Origin: Rubrivirga sp. SAORIC476
Lineage (GTDB): Bacteria; Bacteroidota; Rhodothermia; Rhodothermales; Rubricoccaceae
Reading direction: 5' to 3'
Length of the DNA: 58,654 nt
NCBI RefSeq assembly: GCF_002283555.1
Contig: NZ_MVOI01000006.1
Coordinates: 393,325-451,978, forward strand
In this document: one piece after another, positions 41,104 through 50,480 of the stretch
How the letters are laid out: the number at the start of each line of letters is the position of its first letter
Position numbering within the stretch: the stretch's first letter is position 1
Notes under the pieces: model-generated
The model's database searches: none
Told to the model about the DNA's origin: nothing
The model's input: only the letters and a program-made list of their open reading frames with translations
Translations under genes and position numbers: made by a program

Positions 41104-41333
41104 GGGGCGTCGGGGGGAGAGACGCTAAGCTCCGACGCCTCGCGCGGGTGTGCCGGGTGAATCGGGCGCAGCGGCCGATCTCGGGCCAGGCCGGAGGGGC
41201 ATCCCGATGCGCGCTTCCTAGCCAGACAGGCCTCAGAGCATCCACCTCGACACCGAGGCGGTCCGGGCTGGCGGATGCCTGGGACCTTCACTCGGTCGTG
41301 GACCCGGCGCGACGCTGGCCGTCGCCCCACGCG

Positions 41334-42176
41334 CTACTCGTCGATGAGGCCGCGGAGCTCCTGGCGGCGGCCCTTCTGGCGGAGCTTCCGGAGCGCTTTC
41401 TCCTTGATCTGGCGGACGCGCTCGCGCGTGAGTTCGTACTCCTGTCCGATCTCCTCCAGCGTCATCGGGTTCTCGCGGCCGATGCCGAAGTAGAGGCGCG
41501 TGATTTCGGCCTCGCGGGGCGCCAGCCGCGACAGTGCCCGCTCGATGTCGGACTTGACGCTCTCGCCGACCAGTTCGTCGTCCGGCGCCACGTCGGCTGC
41601 GTCGGCGAGCACGTCGAGGAGGTTGTTGTCGTCCTCATCGCCGAAGGGTTCGTCGACGGAGAGCGAGCGCGACTGGTGGCGGAGGGCGTCCTCGATCTTC
41701 TTGGGAGGCAGGTCCAGCTCGGCGGCCAACTCCTCGATGTTGGGTGGCCGCTTGTAGGTCTGCGCCAGCCGCGCGGACGCCTTGCGGATCTTCGAGATCG
41801 TCCCGATGCGGTTGAGCGGGAGGCGGACGGTCCGCGCCTGCTCGGCGAGCGCCTGGAGGATGGCCTGCCGGATCCACCAGACGGCGTAGCTGATGAACTT
41901 GAAGCCGCGCGTCTCGTCGAACCGGTTGGCCGCCTTGATCAGCCCGTAGTTGCCCTCGTTGATGAGGTCGCTGAGCGAGAGCCCCTGGCCCTGGTACTTC
42001 TTCGCCACCGAGACCACGAAGCGGAGGTTGCCCCGCACCATCTGGTGGAGGGCGTCCTCGTCTCCGTCCTGAATGCGCTTGGCGAGATCGACCTCTTGCT
42101 CGGGCGTCAGGAGCGGGATCTGCCCGATCTCCTGGAGGTACTGATCCAGCATCTGCTGGCTACGAGGCACGTACAT
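41334..42176 (-). CDS. rpoD: primary RNA polymerase sigma factor (RpoD/SigA, short form)
   Basis: A 280-residue sigma-70 from the ATG at 42176 ([20 protein letters not shown]). It has regions 1.2 to 4 but no region 1.1, as in Bacteroidota housekeeping sigma factors. Region 2: [40 protein letters not shown] and [15 protein letters not shown]. Region 4: [20 protein letters not shown]. The frame is open upstream, but only this start fits the family. It diverges from folP across about 200 bp. Confidence 0.93.
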   Translation of the reverse strand: MYVPRSQQMLDQYLQEIGQIPLLTPEQEVDLAKRIQDGDEDALHQMVRGNLRFVVSVAKKYQGQGLSLSDLINEGNYGLIKAANRFDETRGFKFISYAVWWIRQAILQALAEQARTVRLPLNRIGTISKIRKASARLAQTYKRPPNIEELAAELDLPPKKIEDALRHQSRSLSVDEPFGDEDDNNLLDVLADAADVAPDDELVGESVKSDIERALSRLAPREAEITRLYFGIGRENPMTLEEIGQEYELTRERVRQIKEKALRKLRQKGRRQELRGLIDE

Positions 42177-42352
42177 GGCGGCAGCCCGGGGGGCGGCTGG
42201 GGAAACGAAGGGCGGGAGCGGTGGGGTCGGGTGGGGCCGCAGAGGGGAGCGGCAGGACGGCGGAGCGATCAGTCTACCACGGACCGCGGGAATGTGTACG
42301 TGGGATGAACGCCCGGGGGTTCCAGTCGCTCGGGGCAGGGGGCGTACCGTCG

Positions 42353-42360
42353 TAGCTTCG
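42353..42360 (+). promoter_or_regulatory. TAGCTTCG promoter-like box for folP-cdaA
   Basis: Lies 19 bases before the folP ATG; identical to boxes before the propeller kinase and phosphohexomutase. Confidence 0.45.
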
Positions 42361-42379
42361 TCGTGCCCCATTCCGCCCT

Positions 42380-43279
42380 ATGTCGCTTCTCGTCCCTCCC
42401 CGTCCGACCGTCTCGGCCCTGGACTGCCGGGGGCGGGCGCTCGTGCTGGACCGGCCGCACGTGATGGGCATCCTCAACGTCACCCCGGACTCCTTCTCGG
42501 ACGGTGGGCAACTGGGCTCTGTGCAGGCCGCCGTGGACCGTGCTGCCGCGATGGCCGAGGCGGGCGCGACGCTGGTCGACATCGGTGGCGAATCGACGCG
42601 GCCTGGCGCCCGGCCCGTCGGCCTCGACGAAGAGCTGGAGCGGGTCGTGCCGGTCGTGGCGGGCATCGCGAAGGCGGTGCCGCACGTGCTCGTCTCGGTC
42701 GACACCACGAAGGGCGCCGTCGCTCGGGAGGCGCTCCGCGCGGGCGCCCACCTCGTCAACGACGTGACCGGCCTCCGCGAGGGGCTGGGGACGGCCGCCG
42801 CCGCCGCCGAGTACGGCGCGCCGCTCATCGTCATGCACGGCCTCCAGAAGACCGGCGGCTCGGCCCCGGCGGGGACCTACTCCGACGACGTCACGGCCGA
42901 CGTGATCGCCTCGCTCCGCCAGTCGGTCGCTCGCGCCCACGCTGCAGGCGTGGCCGACGTGGTCGTGGACCCGGGCGTCGGCTTCGGCAAGACGGTCGCC
43001 CAGAACCTCCGGCTCATCGCCGAGGTGGACCGGCTCGTGGCCGAGGACTGGCCGGTGCTGGTCGGCGTGTCGCGCAAGAGCACCGTCGGCGCCGTGCTCG
43101 GTGCGCCCGGTGCGCCCGCGCCGGTCGGCGAGCGGCTCTACGGGTCGCTCGGGCTGGCCGCGCTGGCGGTCGTCCGCGGCGCCCGCATCGTGCGCGCCCA
43201 CGACGTGCGGGAGACGGCTGAAGTGCTGCGCGTGATCGAGGCGGCCCTGGAGGCCGCGCAACCGTCGGACCGCTCGTGA
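42380..43279 (+). CDS. folP: dihydropteroate synthase
   Basis: A 299-residue TIM-barrel enzyme joining p-aminobenzoate to hydroxymethyl-dihydropterin in folate synthesis. Signature motifs: GILNVTPDSFSDGG (30-43), DIGGESTRPGA, VNDVTG, VVVDPGVGFGK and VGVSRKSTVG. The length is normal. Its stop overlaps the cdaA GTG by four bases, an arrangement common in Bacteroidota. Confidence 0.96.
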   Translation: MSLLVPPRPTVSALDCRGRALVLDRPHVMGILNVTPDSFSDGGQLGSVQAAVDRAAAMAEAGATLVDIGGESTRPGARPVGLDEELERVVPVVAGIAKAVPHVLVSVDTTKGAVAREALRAGAHLVNDVTGLREGLGTAAAAAEYGAPLIVMHGLQKTGGSAPAGTYSDDVTADVIASLRQSVARAHAAGVADVVVDPGVGFGKTVAQNLRLIAEVDRLVAEDWPVLVGVSRKSTVGAVLGAPGAPAPVGERLYGSLGLAALAVVRGARIVRAHDVRETAEVLRVIEAALEAAQPSDRS

Positions 43280-44118
43280 CCGGGACCCTCGCGCTGCTCC
43301 TGCAGGAGGGCCTTCGGATCGGCTTCGTGCCCGTCCGCTGGCTGGACTTACTCGACATCGCCATCACGGCGGTGCTCGTGTACCAGGTGTACCGCCTGAT
43401 TCGCGGCACCATCGCGGTGCAGGTGGCGGTCGCGCTGCTGGGCCTCTACGCCGTCAACGAGGTCGTCCGCGCGGTCGGCCTGACGACGCTGACGACGCTC
43501 TTCGGGGCCGTCGGGGACGTGTTCGTGCTGGCGGTCCTGATTCTGTTCGCGCCCGAGATCCGGCAGGCGCTCTTCCTCCTCGGCCGCAACCCGATCGTGC
43601 GGCGCCTGGTGACGCAGCCGCCCCGGCAGAAGATCACCGACGAGGTGATCGGGGCGATCCAGGAGATGAGCCGCGACCGCGTCGGCTCGCTGATCGCCTT
43701 CGCGCGGTCGACGGGCCTGCGCAACTACATCGAGTCCGGCACCCAGATCCACGCCGACGTCGAGCGCGACCTGCTGACGGCCATCTTCTTCCCCAACTCG
43801 CCGCTCCACGACGGCGCCGTGATCGTGCAGGGCCAAAAGGTGGAGGCCGCCCGCTGCATCCTGCCCGTCTCCGACGCCCGCGGCCTCGACCCGCACCTCG
43901 GCTTGCGGCACCGCGCCGCCGTCGGCCTGACCGAGCGCACCGACGCGTTCGTGATCGTGACCTCCGAGGAGACCGGCAAGATCTCGGTCGCCGAGAACGG
44001 CCGCCTCGACGTGGGCCTCAGCCTCGCCCAGGTGGAGGAGCGCCTGCTCGACGCGTTCTCGCCCGACCGCCGCGAGACAGCGGCCGCCGACGAGTCCGCC
44101 CCGGCCGACGCGACATGA
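43276..44118 (+). CDS. cdaA: diadenylate cyclase CdaA
   Basis: A 280-residue membrane enzyme making cyclic di-AMP from two ATP. Three helices lie at about 23-40, 46-65 and 77-95; the DAC domain carries DGA (179-181, in SPLHDGAVIV) and RHR (211-213, in LGLRHRAAVGL). The GTG start overlaps the folP stop. c-di-AMP controls potassium and cell-wall homeostasis. pcm follows after a hairpin-rich 120-bp gap. Confidence 0.95.
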   Translation: MTGTLALLLQEGLRIGFVPVRWLDLLDIAITAVLVYQVYRLIRGTIAVQVAVALLGLYAVNEVVRAVGLTTLTTLFGAVGDVFVLAVLILFAPEIRQALFLLGRNPIVRRLVTQPPRQKITDEVIGAIQEMSRDRVGSLIAFARSTGLRNYIESGTQIHADVERDLLTAIFFPNSPLHDGAVIVQGQKVEAARCILPVSDARGLDPHLGLRHRAAVGLTERTDAFVIVTSEETGKISVAENGRLDVGLSLAQVEERLLDAFSPDRRETAAADESAPADAT

Positions 44119-44153
44119 TGAAGGGACTCCTGCGACACGCCAGACCGGCGTGG

Positions 44154-44201
44154 GTGGTGCGTGGTGTGCGTCCGGCCTGCGCCACGCACCCTACGCACCA
44201 C
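44154..44201. repeat. imperfect hairpin between cdaA and pcm
   Basis: Eight-base outer arms GTGGTGCG/CGCACCAC and a bulged inner stem fill the cdaA-pcm gap. Similar in style to the intra-operon hairpins at 27482 and 28298. Confidence 0.5.
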
Positions 44202-44239
44202 AGCCCGCCGTCTCGCCCGTCCTCGATGCCGCTTTTCCC

Positions 44240-44899
44240 GTGCTCCTGACCGACCGCCAGGCCGCCGCCTTCCGCCGGCGCCTCGTCCGCGACCTCCGCG
44301 ACAAGGGCATCGCCGACGAGCGCGTGCTCGACGCCGTCGCGCAGGTGCCGCGCCACCGCTTCATCCCTGACGACGGCCTCCACCGGCAGGCCTACGACGA
44401 CGTGGCGCTCCCCATCGGGGAGGGCCAGACCATCTCGCAGCCGTTCACCGTCGCCCGGATGACGGAGCTGCTGGCCGTCCAGCCGGGCGACCGCGTGCTG
44501 GAGGTGGGCACGGGGAGTGGGTATCAGGCGGCCATCCTCGCGACGCTCGGCGCACGGGTGTTCTCCATCGAGCGCCACGCCAAGCTGCTCCGCAAGACGA
44601 CCCCCGTGCTGAAGGCCCTCGGGCTGACCGTCCGCACGCAGGCAGGCGACGGCACCTACGGCTGGCCCGCCCTCGCCCCCTTCGACGCCATCATCGTCAC
44701 GGCGGGCGGCCCCACCGTCCCCACTGAGCTGACCGACCAGCTCCGCGCTCCCGCACCCGGCCGCGCCGACGCGCGCCTGCTCATCCCCGTCGGCCCGCCG
44801 ACGCAGCAGGTCCTCCACCGGATCACCCGCACCGGCTCGGAGGCGCTGGCCGACGAGACGTTCAACGACGTGCTCTTCGTCCCGCTCGTGCGAGGCTAG
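44240..44899 (+). CDS. pcm: protein-L-isoaspartate O-methyltransferase
   Basis: A 219-residue SAM enzyme repairing isoaspartyl residues. RHRFIPDDGLHRQAYDDVAL, PIGEGQTISQPFTVARM, the SAM loop VLEVGTGSGYQAAIL and FDAIIVTAGGP are diagnostic. The GTG at 44240 gives the normal length; earlier in-frame starts lie in the upstream hairpin. It is third in the folP-cdaA-pcm direction and is followed by a CCTCGGCGCCGAGG palindrome. Confidence 0.92.
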   Translation: MLLTDRQAAAFRRRLVRDLRDKGIADERVLDAVAQVPRHRFIPDDGLHRQAYDDVALPIGEGQTISQPFTVARMTELLAVQPGDRVLEVGTGSGYQAAILATLGARVFSIERHAKLLRKTTPVLKALGLTVRTQAGDGTYGWPALAPFDAIIVTAGGPTVPTELTDQLRAPAPGRADARLLIPVGPPTQQVLHRITRTGSEALADETFNDVLFVPLVRG

Positions 44900-44924
44900 C
44901 TCGGCGCCGACCTCAGTCTCCGCG

Positions 44925-44948
44925 CCCCACCTCGGCGCCGAGGCGGGG
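44925..44948. terminator. palindrome downstream of pcm
   Basis: Twelve-base arms with one mismatch around the CCTCGGCGCCGAGG core (44930-44943), 26 bases after the pcm stop. Confidence 0.5.
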
Positions 44949-45010
44949 GGGCTCGGCTACGCCGACGGCGCTAGGCACCGACTGGGGGATGCCCGGCGTC
45001 GGTTCATGTC

Positions 45011-45018
45011 TATCTTGA
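45011..45018 (+). promoter_or_regulatory. TATCTTGA promoter-like box before the coiled-coil/zapA pair
   Basis: TATCTTGA ends 19 bases before the ATG at 45038, matching the spacing of other boxes; it resembles TAnnTTTG. Confidence 0.4.
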
Positions 45019-45037
45019 GGCGTCCCCGCCCCCGCGC

Positions 45038-45352
45038 ATGGAGCCCACCGCCCCGTCCGAGGCCGACCCGGCACGCCCGGAGTCCCGCCCCGACTGGCGG
45101 TCGCTGAGTCACCTCCGCGACCGTGTGGAGGCGGCTGTGCGCGAGATCGAGCGGCTCCGCGCCGAGAACGCCGACCTGGCGCGGCGCGTCACCGAGCTCC
45201 AGGACGGGCCTGCGAGCGCCCCGTCGTTCCGCTTCGGCGACGGCGACGACCCGGACGCGCTGAAGGCGCGCGTGCAGGGCTTTATCGACCTCGTCGACGG
45301 CCTCCTCCAGGCCGACGAGCCCGGCGGCGACGGCAGCCCCTCGGACGGATGA
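45038..45352 (+). CDS. small coiled-coil protein upstream of zapA
   Basis: A 104-residue cytoplasmic protein. Residues 20-58 form a coiled coil (LRDRVEAAVREIERLRAENA), and a conserved-looking patch (DALKARVQGFIDLVDGLL) follows. Its stop overlaps the zapA ATG by four bases, so translation is coupled. By position it could be a ZapB-like or other division-associated partner; no family proves it. Confidence 0.8.
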   Translation: MEPTAPSEADPARPESRPDWRSLSHLRDRVEAAVREIERLRAENADLARRVTELQDGPASAPSFRFGDGDDPDALKARVQGFIDLVDGLLQADEPGGDGSPSDG

Positions 45353-45675
45353 GCACCGCCGACCCCGTCTCGGTCCGCGTGCGGATCCTCGACCGCGACT
45401 ACCCGCTGCGGGTGGCGCCCGGGGACGAGGACTACACGGTCCACCTCGCGGCCCGGGTCGACGAGCGGCTGCGGCGGCTTCGCCAGCAGCTTCCCTCGCA
45501 GCCCGACATGACGCACGCGGTGCTCGTGGCGCTGGAACTGGCCGAGGAGCTCTACGCCGCCCGCGCCGAGACCGACCGTCTCCGCGCTCGCCTGGAGATC
45601 GAGTCGGCCGCTCTGGCCGACCGCCTCGACGACGCGCTGGCCGGAATCCCCTCCGACCGCTCCGACGACGCCTGA
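45349..45675 (+). CDS. zapA: cell division protein ZapA
   Basis: A 108-residue ZapA that bundles FtsZ. VRVRILDRDYPLRVAPGDED is the globular N-terminal domain, then AARVDERLRRLRQQLP and a C-terminal coiled coil (HAVLVALELAEELYAARAET). Coupled to the preceding coiled-coil gene. A structured RNA candidate and rny follow, an order known from other Bacteroidota-like genomes. Confidence 0.9.
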   Translation: MSTADPVSVRVRILDRDYPLRVAPGDEDYTVHLAARVDERLRRLRQQLPSQPDMTHAVLVALELAEELYAARAETDRLRARLEIESAALADRLDDALAGIPSDRSDDA

Positions 45676-45736
45676 CGGCTGGGGAATTCGCGGCCTCTCT
45701 CGGAACGCCGCACGGGGCGGGGCGATATTGGGTCTG

Positions 45737-45768
45737 CGCGCACCGGGGGTCTCCCTCGGCGCACGCTC
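45737..45768 (+). terminator. hairpin downstream of zapA
   Basis: Imperfect stem of about 13 pairs (GCGCGCACCGGGG with CCTCGGCGCACGC, one mismatch and wobble pairs), about 60 bases beyond the zapA stop. May end zapA transcription ahead of the RNA gene. Confidence 0.4.
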
Positions 45769-45784
45769 ACCGGCTTGTAGCCAC

Positions 45785-45960
45785 CGCATGGGAACCTGAA
45801 CAGCGTTTACCGCGGGGGCTCTGTTTAGGGCCTGACCATCAGACCGCACTCCCGCCCGGTTCGCCGGGCGAGACTCCGAGGCTTCGCCTCGGGCCGCGGA
45901 AGGCGAGAGGGTCTGAGGAGCCCCCACATTGTCAGACGAGCAAGGTTCTCGTCCAAGCGC
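45785..45960 (+). ncRNA. ssrS: 6S-like regulatory RNA candidate between zapA and rny
   Basis: About 175 nt without coding signal that can fold as one long rod. Outer stem GGGAACCU (45790-45797) with AGGUUCUC (45943-45950); then two opposed unpaired stretches of about 16-17 nt; then GGGGGCUC (45814-45821) with GAGCCCCC (45918-45925); CAGACC (45840-45845) with GGUCUG (45910-45915); CUCCCGCC (45849-45856) with GGCGAGAG (45902-45909); and a terminal CCGAGGC/GCCUCGG hairpin. A closing stem, a central bubble and a terminal stem are the layout of 6S RNA, which mimics an open promoter and sequesters RNA polymerase. Location beside zapA supports this. Exact ends are not known, and an alternative fold has a CCCGG-UUCG-CCGGG hairpin. 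Confidence 0.55.
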
Positions 45961-46030
45961 TGCAGGCTGGTGCCTCTGTTCGACCCGAGCCGCCGCCGGC
46001 GATTGCCGACGGCCATGGCCGGGTCCGCGT

Positions 46031-46064
46031 GCGAGCGCCCCGGCGACCGGTCCGGGGCGCTCGC
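46031..46064 (+). terminator. strong hairpin terminator before rny
   Basis: Thirteen-base perfect arms GCGAGCGCCCCGG/CCGGGGCGCTCGC with an eight-base loop, 41 bases before the rny ATG and about 75 bases after the 6S-like RNA. It probably terminates the RNA transcript; rny would then start between it and the ATG or by read-through. Confidence 0.65.
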
Positions 46065-46105
46065 GTCGCACCGTTTCGGCCCGTCTCCCTCGTCCCCCCG
46101 CCCCG

Positions 46106-47821
46106 ATGGACCCGCTCACGCTCGCCCTCGCTGCCCTCGGTGTCGTCCTGGCGTTGGCCGTGGGGTTCGTCGGCGCGCGGGTGGGGCGAGGGGGGACCGC
46201 GGCGGCGGCGTTCGAGGACGCGACGCAGCGCGCTGAGGCGCTCACGGCTCGCACCGAGGCCGAGGCCGTCCGCTTCCAGGAGCGCGCCGACGCTGCGCAG
46301 GCCGAGCTGGCGACCGCGCGGGAGGAGGCCCGTCGGCGCCGCGCTCGGCTGGAGCAGCGCGTCGCCGAGGTGAAAGAGCGCCACCAGAAAGCCCGTGAGA
46401 AGCTCGACGCCGCCCGCCTCCGCATCGACAAGAAGACGAAGCGGCTGGCCGCCCGCGAGACGACGCTCGACACCGCCGTGGCGGCGGTCGAGGCGCTCAC
46501 CGCCGCCGCGGAGCGACGCCGCACCGAGGCCGACGCCCTCCGCGAGCAGGTCCAGGGGCTGGCTACGACGGTCGGCCGGCGCCAGCAGGAGATCGCCGGG
46601 CGCGAGCGCGAGGTGGAGGCCCTGCACGCGCGGCTCTCCGAGGAGACGGCCCGCCTCGACCGGCTCGTGGAGGAGCACCTCGGCAAGCTGGAGCGCGCTG
46701 CCGACCTGTCGCGCGACGAGGCACGCGAGCGGCTCGTCAACGAACTCACGCGCGAGGCCAAGCTGGAGGCCGCCGGGGCCGTCAAGGACGCCCGCGACCG
46801 CGCCCGCGAGACGGCCCAGCGCGAGGCCACCAAGGTCATCCTCAAGGCCATCCAGCGGCTCGCCGCGACGGCTACCATCGAGCACACCGTCTCGGCGGTG
46901 CCGCTCAAGAGCGAGGACATGAAGGGCCGTGTGATCGGCCGCGAGGGGCGCAACATCCGCGCGTTCGAGGCCGCCACAGGGGTCGAGGTGATCGTGGACG
47001 ACACGCCGGACGCGGTGCTGGTGTCCGGCTTCGACCCGGTCCGCCGCGAGGTCGCCCGGATCTCGCTCATCCGCCTGCTGGACGACGGCCGGATCCACCC
47101 GGCGCGTATCGAGGAGGTGGTTGAGGCCGTCCGCGAAGAGATCGACACCGAGATCATGGAGGTCGGCGAGCAGACGGCGCTGGAGCTCCAGTTGCACGGC
47201 CTCCACCCCGAGCTGGTCAAGCTCGTCGGGCGGATGAAGTACCGGGCGAGCTACGGCCAGAACCTGCTCCACCACTCCATCGAGGTGGCCAAGCTGTCCG
47301 GGCTGATGGCCGCCGAACTGGGGCTGGACGCGCGCAAGGCCCGCCGCGCCGGTCTCCTCCACGACATCGGCAAGGTCATCGAGGGCGACCTGGAGCAGCC
47401 GCACGCCATCGCGGGCATGGAGCTGGCGCGGCGCTACAAGGAGCACCCGGACGTGGCCAACGCCGTCGGCGCGCACCACGACGAGGTGCCCATGGCGACG
47501 CCCATCGCGCCCATCGTGCAGGCGGCCGATGCCGCCTCGGGGGCCCGGCCCGGCGCCCGCCGCGAGGCGCTGGAGCGCTACGTGCAGCGTCTCAAGGGGC
47601 TGGAGCAGATCGCGTCCGACTTCGAGGGCGTCCTCCAGGCCTACGCCATCCAGGCAGGCCGCGAGATCCGTGTGATGGTGGACACGGCCCAGGTGTCGGA
47701 CGCCGTCGCGGAGTCGCTCGCGAGCGACATCTGCCGCCGCATCGAGCGTGAGATGGAGTACCCCGGCCAGATCAAGGTGACCGTGATCCGCGAGGTCCGC
47801 GCGGTCTCTATCGCGAAGTAG
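46106..47821 (+). CDS. rny: ribonuclease Y
   Basis: A 571-residue membrane-anchored endoribonuclease that starts mRNA decay. N-terminal helix PLTLALAALGVVLALAVGFV, a long coiled coil (about 35-205), a KH domain (MKGRVIGREGRNIRAFEAAT), and the HD catalytic domain (HHSIEVAKLSGLMA, AGLLHDIGKV, IVQAADAASGARPGAR). The ATG at 46106 gives the canonical start; the frame stays open upstream through the RNA region but has no similarity there. Confidence 0.95.
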   Translation: MDPLTLALAALGVVLALAVGFVGARVGRGGTAAAAFEDATQRAEALTARTEAEAVRFQERADAAQAELATAREEARRRRARLEQRVAEVKERHQKAREKLDAARLRIDKKTKRLAARETTLDTAVAAVEALTAAAERRRTEADALREQVQGLATTVGRRQQEIAGREREVEALHARLSEETARLDRLVEEHLGKLERAADLSRDEARERLVNELTREAKLEAAGAVKDARDRARETAQREATKVILKAIQRLAATATIEHTVSAVPLKSEDMKGRVIGREGRNIRAFEAATGVEVIVDDTPDAVLVSGFDPVRREVARISLIRLLDDGRIHPARIEEVVEAVREEIDTEIMEVGEQTALELQLHGLHPELVKLVGRMKYRASYGQNLLHHSIEVAKLSGLMAAELGLDARKARRAGLLHDIGKVIEGDLEQPHAIAGMELARRYKEHPDVANAVGAHHDEVPMATPIAPIVQAADAASGARPGARREALERYVQRLKGLEQIASDFEGVLQAYAIQAGREIRVMVDTAQVSDAVAESLASDICRRIEREMEYPGQIKVTVIREVRAVSIAK

Positions 47822-47917
47822 CGTTCGGCGCCGGGACGCGAGCACCGCGCCCGCCTGGCGCTGAGGTGGAGGCAGCCCGGCGTCTCTGGTACACCCGGGT
47901 GCTGGTAGACTCCCCGC

Positions 47918-48637
47918 ATGAGCGTCCTCACCCGCCCCCAGAAGGTCTACGTCGTCTGCGCGGCCGTCTTTCTGACGGCGCTCGTGATCGCGGAGGTGAC
48001 CGCGGGCAAGTTCTTCACCGCGTTCGACCTGCCGGTCCCGCTCCGCATCCTGGGCGTGGAGTTCGAGAGCGTGGTCATGACCGCAGGCGTGATCGCGTTC
48101 CCGGTCACGTTCATCGTGACCGACGTGATGAACGAGTACTTCGGCACGGCCGGGATCCGGTTCGTGACGTACGTGGGGCTGGCGATGGTCGTGTTCGCGT
48201 TCGGCCTGCTCCAGATCGCGCTCGCGATGCCGACGGCGCCCCTCTCGCCGGTCCCCGACGCGGCGTTCGCGGCCGTCTTCGGCACCACGACGCGCGTGAT
48301 AGTGGGAAGCCTCGTGGCGTACGTCATCGGGCAACTGGTCGACATCGCGCTCTTCCACCGCCTCCGCCAGTGGACCGACGGTCGCCACCTCTGGCTCCGC
48401 GCGACGGGCTCAACGCTGGGCTCGCAGTTCATCGACACGTTCGTCGTGCTGACGGTGGCGTTCGCGGGGCAGTTGGCGCTGGGCGAGATCGTCGCGATCA
48501 CGCTGTTCAACTACGGCTACAAGGTGGGCATCGCGGTCGCCATCACGCCGCTGGTGTATGTCGCCCACGCGGCCATCGACCGGTACCTGGGGCACGATCT
48601 GGCCACCCGACTGGAAGAGTCTGCCGAAGCGGCGTGA
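47918..48637 (+). CDS. yhhQ: queuosine precursor transporter (YhhQ/QPTR family)
   Basis: A 239-residue inner-membrane protein with about six helices. Typical family features: [15 protein letters not shown]-like segment [37 protein letters not shown] and [20 protein letters not shown]. It imports queuine or preQ bases. Together with queG at 33460 it indicates that this organism modifies tRNA with queuosine and may salvage precursors. The ATG follows CCCCGC. Confidence 0.93.
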   Translation: MSVLTRPQKVYVVCAAVFLTALVIAEVTAGKFFTAFDLPVPLRILGVEFESVVMTAGVIAFPVTFIVTDVMNEYFGTAGIRFVTYVGLAMVVFAFGLLQIALAMPTAPLSPVPDAAFAAVFGTTTRVIVGSLVAYVIGQLVDIALFHRLRQWTDGRHLWLRATGSTLGSQFIDTFVVLTVAFAGQLALGEIVAITLFNYGYKVGIAVAITPLVYVAHAAIDRYLGHDLATRLEESAEAA

Positions 48638-48799
48638 GCGCGCCTGCCCCGTGAGCGGGTGCGTGGGGCCGGGTGTGCGGGTGCCGTGAACCGAAAGGGC
48701 TTCCGGCGCAGAGGTCGGGAGAAGACGAGCCTCGAATCGCCAGAAGGCCCGATGAGACCGTATTTTTCAGGCGCGCGGCACGATTGGTGCCCGCCCTCA

Positions 48800-48835
48800 G
48801 GACCTGCGCCCGGTGCGCGGGTCCTTTTTGTTTCG
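48800..48835 (+). terminator. canonical intrinsic terminator with T-tract before the SulP gene
   Basis: GGACCTGCGC/GCGCGGGTCC stem (one mismatch) with a five-base loop, followed by TTTTTGTTTC. It is the only hairpin in the window with a classical T-tract. It lies 160 bases after the transporter stop and 19 bases before the SulP start, so it could be a plain terminator or an attenuator. Confidence 0.75.
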
Positions 48836-48853
48836 ACGCAACCCTGAGTCCGC

Positions 48854-50371
48854 TTGACACTCCGCCTGCCCGCCTCCCTCGATCCCGCCACGCTCCGACA
48901 GGAGTGGTTCGGCAACGTCCGCGCCGACCTGCTGGCGGGCATCGTCGTGGCCCTCGCGCTCATCCCCGAGGCCATCGCCTTCTCGATCATCGCGGGGGTG
49001 GACCCGAAGGTGGGGCTGTACGCCTCGTTCGTGATCGCGGTCACGACCTCGTTCGTCGGCGGCCGGCCGGGCATGATTTCGGCGGCGACCGGCGCGATGG
49101 CGTTGCTCATGATCACGCTCGTTCGCGACTACGGGCTGGAGTACCTGTTCGCGGCGACCATCCTGACCGGGATCATCCAGTTCACGTTCGGCGCCTTCAA
49201 GCTGGGGCGGGCGATGAAGTTCGTCCCGAAGGCGGTGATGGTCGGGTTCGTGAACGCGCTGGCGATCCTGATCTTCATGGCCCAACTGCCGCAGTTCGCG
49301 GGCCAGGGCTGGATGATGTACGCGTTCGTGGCCGCCGGGCTGGCGATCATCTACGGCCTGCCGCGCATCACGACGGCCATCCCGTCGCCGCTCGTCGCCA
49401 TCGTCGCGCTGACGGCGGTGAGCCTGACGCTGTCGGGCGGCTGGGGCCTCAACACGGTCGGCGACATGGGGGCGCTGCCGACCGAACTGCCGTTCTTCTC
49501 GCTCCCCGCGGTCGGGCTGACCTGGGAGACGCTCTCGATCATCTTCCCGGTCTCGTTCGCGCTCGCGCTCGTCGGCCTGATCGAGTCGCTGCTGACGGCC
49601 CAGATCGTGGACGAGCGGACGGACACGGACTCCGACAAAAACCGGGAGGCGCGCGGCCAGGGGATCGCCAACGTCATCACAGGCTTCTTCGGCGGCATGG
49701 CGGGCTGCGCCATGATCGGCCAGTCGGTCATCAACGTGTCGTCCGGCGGGCGCGGTCGGCTGTCGACGTTCTCGGCGGGCGCGTTCCTGCTGCTGTTCAT
49801 CCTGGTCCTCTCCGACTGGCTCGTGCTGATCCCGATGGGCGCGCTCGTGGCCGTCATGGTGATGGTGTCGATCGGCACGTTCGACTGGGGCTCGATCTCG
49901 TCGCTCGCGAGGGCGCCCAAGTCCGAGTCGTTCGTGATGCTGGTGACCGTTGCGGCGGTCGTGATCACGCACGACCTGTCGATCGGCGTGCTGGCGGGCG
50001 TGATCCTGAGCGCGCTGTTCTTCGCCCGCCAGGTGGCCAACCACGCCTTCATGGAGGTCGAGGAGACGCACGGCCCGGCCGGGCGGACGCACACCTACAT
50101 GGTCACGGGCTCACTCTTCTTCGTGACGGTCCAGGGCTTCCTGAACACGTTCGACTTCCAGGAGGATGTGGATCTCGTCGTGCTCGACCTGTCGGCGGCC
50201 CACGTCTGGGACGGCTCGGCGGTGGACGCCATCGACCGAGCCGTGCTCCGGTTCCGCCGCCGCGGTGTCGAGGTGGAGATCGTCGGCCTCAACGAGCAGA
50301 GCCAGTCGCTCTTCGACCGCCTCGCGGTCCACGACAAGCCGGGTGCGCTGGCGGTCGCGGGCGGCCACTGA
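48854..50371 (+). CDS. SulP family anion permease with STAS domain
   Basis: A 505-residue transporter for sulfate, bicarbonate or similar anions. Membrane part has 10-12 helices with [40 protein letters not shown] and [19 protein letters not shown]. The STAS domain (about 425-505) shows [20 protein letters not shown]. The length and STAS resemble the BicA-like group, but the substrate cannot be fixed. The start is TTG, directly after a T-tract terminator. Confidence 0.93.
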   Translation: MTLRLPASLDPATLRQEWFGNVRADLLAGIVVALALIPEAIAFSIIAGVDPKVGLYASFVIAVTTSFVGGRPGMISAATGAMALLMITLVRDYGLEYLFAATILTGIIQFTFGAFKLGRAMKFVPKAVMVGFVNALAILIFMAQLPQFAGQGWMMYAFVAAGLAIIYGLPRITTAIPSPLVAIVALTAVSLTLSGGWGLNTVGDMGALPTELPFFSLPAVGLTWETLSIIFPVSFALALVGLIESLLTAQIVDERTDTDSDKNREARGQGIANVITGFFGGMAGCAMIGQSVINVSSGGRGRLSTFSAGAFLLLFILVLSDWLVLIPMGALVAVMVMVSIGTFDWGSISSLARAPKSESFVMLVTVAAVVITHDLSIGVLAGVILSALFFARQVANHAFMEVEETHGPAGRTHTYMVTGSLFFVTVQGFLNTFDFQEDVDLVVLDLSAAHVWDGSAVDAIDRAVLRFRRRGVEVEIVGLNEQSQSLFDRLAVHDKPGALAVAGGH

Positions 50372-50480
50372 CCCCACCTCGGAGGACCCGCGGACGGGGC
50401 CGCCGAGGCGGACGCAGTCGGGATCTCCAGGCGCTGCCGACGGCCTCGGCGTGGCTGCCCTTCGGTCGTAGTCTTCGGTC

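Noticed and set aside
45814-45925. Signal-recognition-particle (4.5S) RNA
   Set aside because: The 5' end GGGGGCTCTGTT is like E. coli 4.5S RNA, but the conserved GGAAGGAAGCA domain IV loop is missing.
45109-47220. 703-codon minus-strand frame across zapA and rny
   Set aside because: Low-complexity Ser/Arg-rich shadow of well-supported plus-strand genes.
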